15,401 nt of DNA, taken from positions 1 to 15,401 of the forward strand of contig JAJHTX010000032.1 of assembly GCA_032164295.1 (NCBI GenBank), read 5' to 3'. The notes under the pieces were generated by a model, which worked only from the letters and a program-made list of their open reading frames with translations, ran no database searches and was not told the origin of the DNA. A program made the position numbers and the translations under genes. The stretch's first letter is position 1; every line of letters begins with the position of its first letter. Source of the stretch: Inonotus obliquus. Lineage: Eukaryota > Basidiomycota > Agaricomycetes > Hymenochaetales > Hymenochaetaceae. Positions 13,525 to 15,401 of this stretch are shown one piece after another.

Positions 13525-13993
13525 ATGAGAAACTTATTAAAAAAATTATTAATTTATTTAGAATCTTTAGAAGCAAAAGGTATAACTATTAAAGCTTATC
13601 TTTAAGAAATTTTAAATTTACTATCTAAAGTATTATTTCTAAATTTTATTAGTAATATGAAATATATATCTCCGTTCAAGGGTGTAATTAAAATTATAAC
13701 TAAATGGAGTGTATATACTACAATTATATACTCAAATAACAACTTTTTTATTATCTTTCACTTCTTTAGATTTTAAAATTAATATTATTTAAATACTAAA
13801 TTATTTAATTGGAATGAAGACTGGAGCATATTTTTTATTAACTGAAATAGATTATAAAATGTTTACTGACTTTCTGTTTTCAATAACTACTATTACAATA
13901 CCGAATGAAAATAAAGGTAGAAAAGTAATTAGAAAATCATCTAAAATTCATAGGAATGAAGATGATTTAGAAGAAGTAAAATTAGATAATTAA
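13525..13993 (+). pseudogene. Decayed, internally deleted copy of the 439-residue membrane protein gene
   Basis: From ATG 13525 (MRNLLKKLL) the frame stops at TAA 13603-13605, then continues in the same frame to IKIITKWSVYTTI, matching RIVTKWSIYTTI of the intact gene. After a frameshift, a segment reading GAYFLLTEIDYKMF (intact gene: ALYMLLVEIDFEML) is joined directly to ITTITIPNENKGRKVIRKS and an acidic end, stopping at 13991-13993. Relative to the intact protein about 290 residues (roughly 115-404) are gone, including the third helix and most of the tail, while both ends are preserved. It lies 3' of dpo copy D, supporting a parent plasmid that carried both genes. Confidence 0.8.
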
Positions 13994-14302
13994 AATGTAA
14001 CCCCTATAAAAATTTTAATTGTGAATGTTTTTTAATACTACCCTTTTAACTATTTATTAAAAATAAATAATCCATATTTAAACAAATAAATTAAATAAAA
14101 TTTTAAGTAATTTAAATTAATAATTTGATCTTTTAGTATAAAATTTTTTATTTTACAAATAATTTAACAAAGAAATTACCAGAACTATCAAAAAATATTA
14201 AGATTATACAATAGCGCTATTAATTTAAATAAATGTAAACAATAATAATTTATACTACAATAATTTTGTTGTTCTATTTTCAGCTTTAGTTTTAAAATTT
14301 AA
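13994..14302. other. Gene-free A+T-rich spacer before trnM
   Basis: No reading frame, tRNA or strong repeat recognised. This is the probable right boundary zone between plasmid-derived DNA and resident mitochondrial DNA. Confidence 0.4.
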
Positions 14303-14375
14303 GGCCGAAAAAAGGAATTGAACCTTTATTTTATCGTCATGAGTGATATGTTTTAACCCTTTAAACTATTTCAGC
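14303..14375 (-). tRNA. trnM: tRNA-Met (CAT)
   Basis: On the minus strand, acceptor GCTGAAA pairs with TTTCGGC (7 bp, one G-T), the D stem is GTTT/AAAC with a GGG-containing loop, and the anticodon stem TATC/GATA closes loop CTCATGA, giving anticodon CAT. The T stem is AAAGG/CCTTT with loop TTCAATT. The discriminator is C. A lysidine-modified tRNA-Ile would also show CAT in DNA, but Met is the usual mitochondrial reading. Same strand as nad3. Confidence 0.85.
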
Positions 14376-14917
14376 TTTCTAGAGTTAGATAAATCTGTAA
14401 GACTGATTCGGTAATATTAAAAACTTTCATTGTTAAGTTTTTATTCTGATTCAAAACTAAAAATTCATAGGTGAAATATAGGCATTAAAGTTCAAGTTAC
14501 CAAATTTAATAAGATATAAGCAAAATTAGATTTAACAAACTTAAGTGTTCAATATTATTTATTTCTTTACTTCACTTTTATTTTTTTTTTTAGTTCAAAC
14601 TCTTTCGATTTCTAAAAAAAAATTCTTAACAATAAGAATTATCTAAACTTGCTTAGTAAAGATTAACTTATTAACTTTAATAATAACAAAATTTACCATA
14701 TTTTATTGCCGCTAATTATTTAGCTATATAAATATATATTTTACAAAACCCCAGTACTTTCACGAAATAAAATAATTAAATAAATAATTATTTTAATTAC
14801 AGATTTAGATTTCTTAACTCTCTTTTAAAAAAAAAAGAGCTCAATTTTTCTTTGTAAGATAAATTTTGCTTTTATAAAAATGTTTAAAACTAAAACAGAA
14901 AAGATGAAAGGGTTAAA
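14376..14917. other. Spacer between trnM and nad3
   Basis: No gene recognised. It has long homopolymer runs, an 11-bp inverted repeat TAAAATAATTA/TAATTATTTTA (14768-14778 and 14785-14795) and a CTCTTTT/AAAAGAG hairpin (14820-14839), both downstream of nad3 on its strand. Confidence 0.45.
14768..14839 (-). terminator. Inverted repeats downstream of nad3
   Basis: An 11-bp stem with a 6-base loop (14768-14795) and a 7-bp stem (14820-14826 with 14833-14839). They lie roughly 80-150 bases past the nad3 stop on its strand and could define the mRNA 3' end. The structures are seen; the role is inferred. Confidence 0.3.
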
Positions 14918-15289
14918 TTATTCAACTTTTTTAAAGTCAATAAATTTTATTGCACCTGAACCTATTTCTAAAACGAATCCAATAGTTAATACAAAAAAGA
15001 ATAGGATAGCAATACTAAACCCAAAAATATTTACCTGATAAAGACTTACTGCTAAGGGAAACAATAATAAAATTTCTAAATCAAAAATAAGAAATAACAT
15101 ACTAACTAAATAAAAATGAATGTGAAAAACAGATCTAGTTTGACCTTGTATTACTGAAAATCCACATTCATAAGGAGAAACTTTAGATTCATCCGGTCGA
15201 CTAGGCGCCAATAAAACGTTTAAACCTAATAACAATAAAGCTAAAATAGGAACAAAAATAAATAAAACTAGTAAAGTAGAAATTCTCAA
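14918..15289 (-). CDS. nad3: NADH dehydrogenase subunit 3 (complex I)
   Basis: A 123-residue NAD3, a core membrane subunit of respiratory complex I in the inner mitochondrial membrane, at normal length. It shows helix 1 (about 4-25), the conserved loop SPYECGF at 38-44, which carries the Cys known to report the active/deactive state of the enzyme, then helix 2 ending in FDLEILLLFPLA (69-80), helix 3 (about 88-108) and the FVLEIGSGA end. No ATG is available: the frame opens at TTG (15289-15287), with a TAA only two codons upstream, so translation must start at this TTG or another non-ATG codon, unless the sequence has an error. In many fungi nad2 sits directly before nad3; the 112 bases upstream here do not show a recognisable nad2 end. 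Confidence 0.95.
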   Translation of the reverse strand: MRISTLLVLFIFVPILALLLLGLNVLLAPSRPDESKVSPYECGFSVIQGQTRSVFHIHFYLVSMLFLIFDLEILLLFPLAVSLYQVNIFGFSIAILFFFVLTIGFVLEIGSGAIKFIDFKKVE

Positions 15290-15401
15290 TTTTTAACAAT
15301 AGAATAAAGATAAAGATAACAATTGAGTACTGTTTAATAGCAATGAAGGTTTTAAAATAAATAGTAAGATAACTAAAGTCAGAGTTGATATTAAGAAACT
15401 A

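Noticed and set aside
15290..15401. Possible nad2 C-terminus upstream of nad3 on the minus strand
   Set aside because: An open frame with hydrophobic stretches exists, but it shows no residues I recognise from NAD2, runs on through nad3 in another frame, and lacks the usual stop/start overlap with nad3.
1..15401. Homing endonucleases, group I/II introns, CRISPR arrays
   Set aside because: No LAGLIDADG or GIY-YIG motifs in any long frame, no intron core recognised, and no regularly spaced repeat-spacer structure.

Overview
The window reads as a piece of a fungal mitochondrial genome, most likely a filamentous basidiomycete, although the sequence does not prove the phylum. The support is: base composition that is extremely A+T rich; a recognisable nad3 on the minus strand at the right end; mitochondrial-type tRNA genes on the minus strand (Lys, Cys, His near the left, Met near nad3); and several large reading frames for family B, protein-primed DNA polymerase (dpo), the hallmark gene of fungal linear mitochondrial plasmids (invertrons). 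No reading frame needs TGA as Trp (visible Trp codons are TGG), so the genetic code is not diagnosed here.

Layout, left to right. 2-1627: C-terminal part of a dpo (copy A) whose polymerase motifs all look intact and which continues beyond the left edge. 1782-2171: small two-helix membrane protein. 2205-2367: two tandem, closely related Lys-type tRNA genes on the plus strand. 2368-2981: gene-free block with repeated short elements and a GC hairpin. 2982-3575: trnK, trnC and trnH on the minus strand. 3577-3879: gene-free repeats. 3880-5670 (+): dpo copy B, broken by a stop codon and cut off just after polymerase motif A. 5598-7777 (-): dpo copy C, also cut off at motif A and fused tail-to-tail with B. 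7778-8265: intergenic region with a 20-bp inverted repeat and a tRNA-like structure. 8266-9585 (+): a 439-residue membrane protein of unknown function. 10087-10647 and about 11550-13262 (+): dpo copy D, split by an insert of about 0.86 kb that carries a second small membrane protein. 13525-13993 (+): decayed, internally deleted copy of the 439-residue gene. 14303-14375 (-): trnM. 14918-15289 (-): nad3.

The likely story is that plasmids have repeatedly integrated into and recombined within the mitochondrial chromosome. There are two dpo lineages (A and C; B and D), two paralogues of a short membrane protein and two of a larger membrane protein. These three gene types recur next to each other, so they probably made up the gene set of the parent plasmids. 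In the visible sequence only copy A keeps a complete polymerase catalytic core. B, C and D each lack the C-terminal catalytic motifs and each has at least one lost or altered catalytic acidic residue, as expected of genes no longer under selection.

The host genes (nad3, trnM, trnH, trnC, trnK) all lie on the minus strand, while nearly all plasmid-like genes lie on the plus strand. The stretch between trnH and trnM (about 10.7 kb) looks like an island of plasmid-derived DNA.
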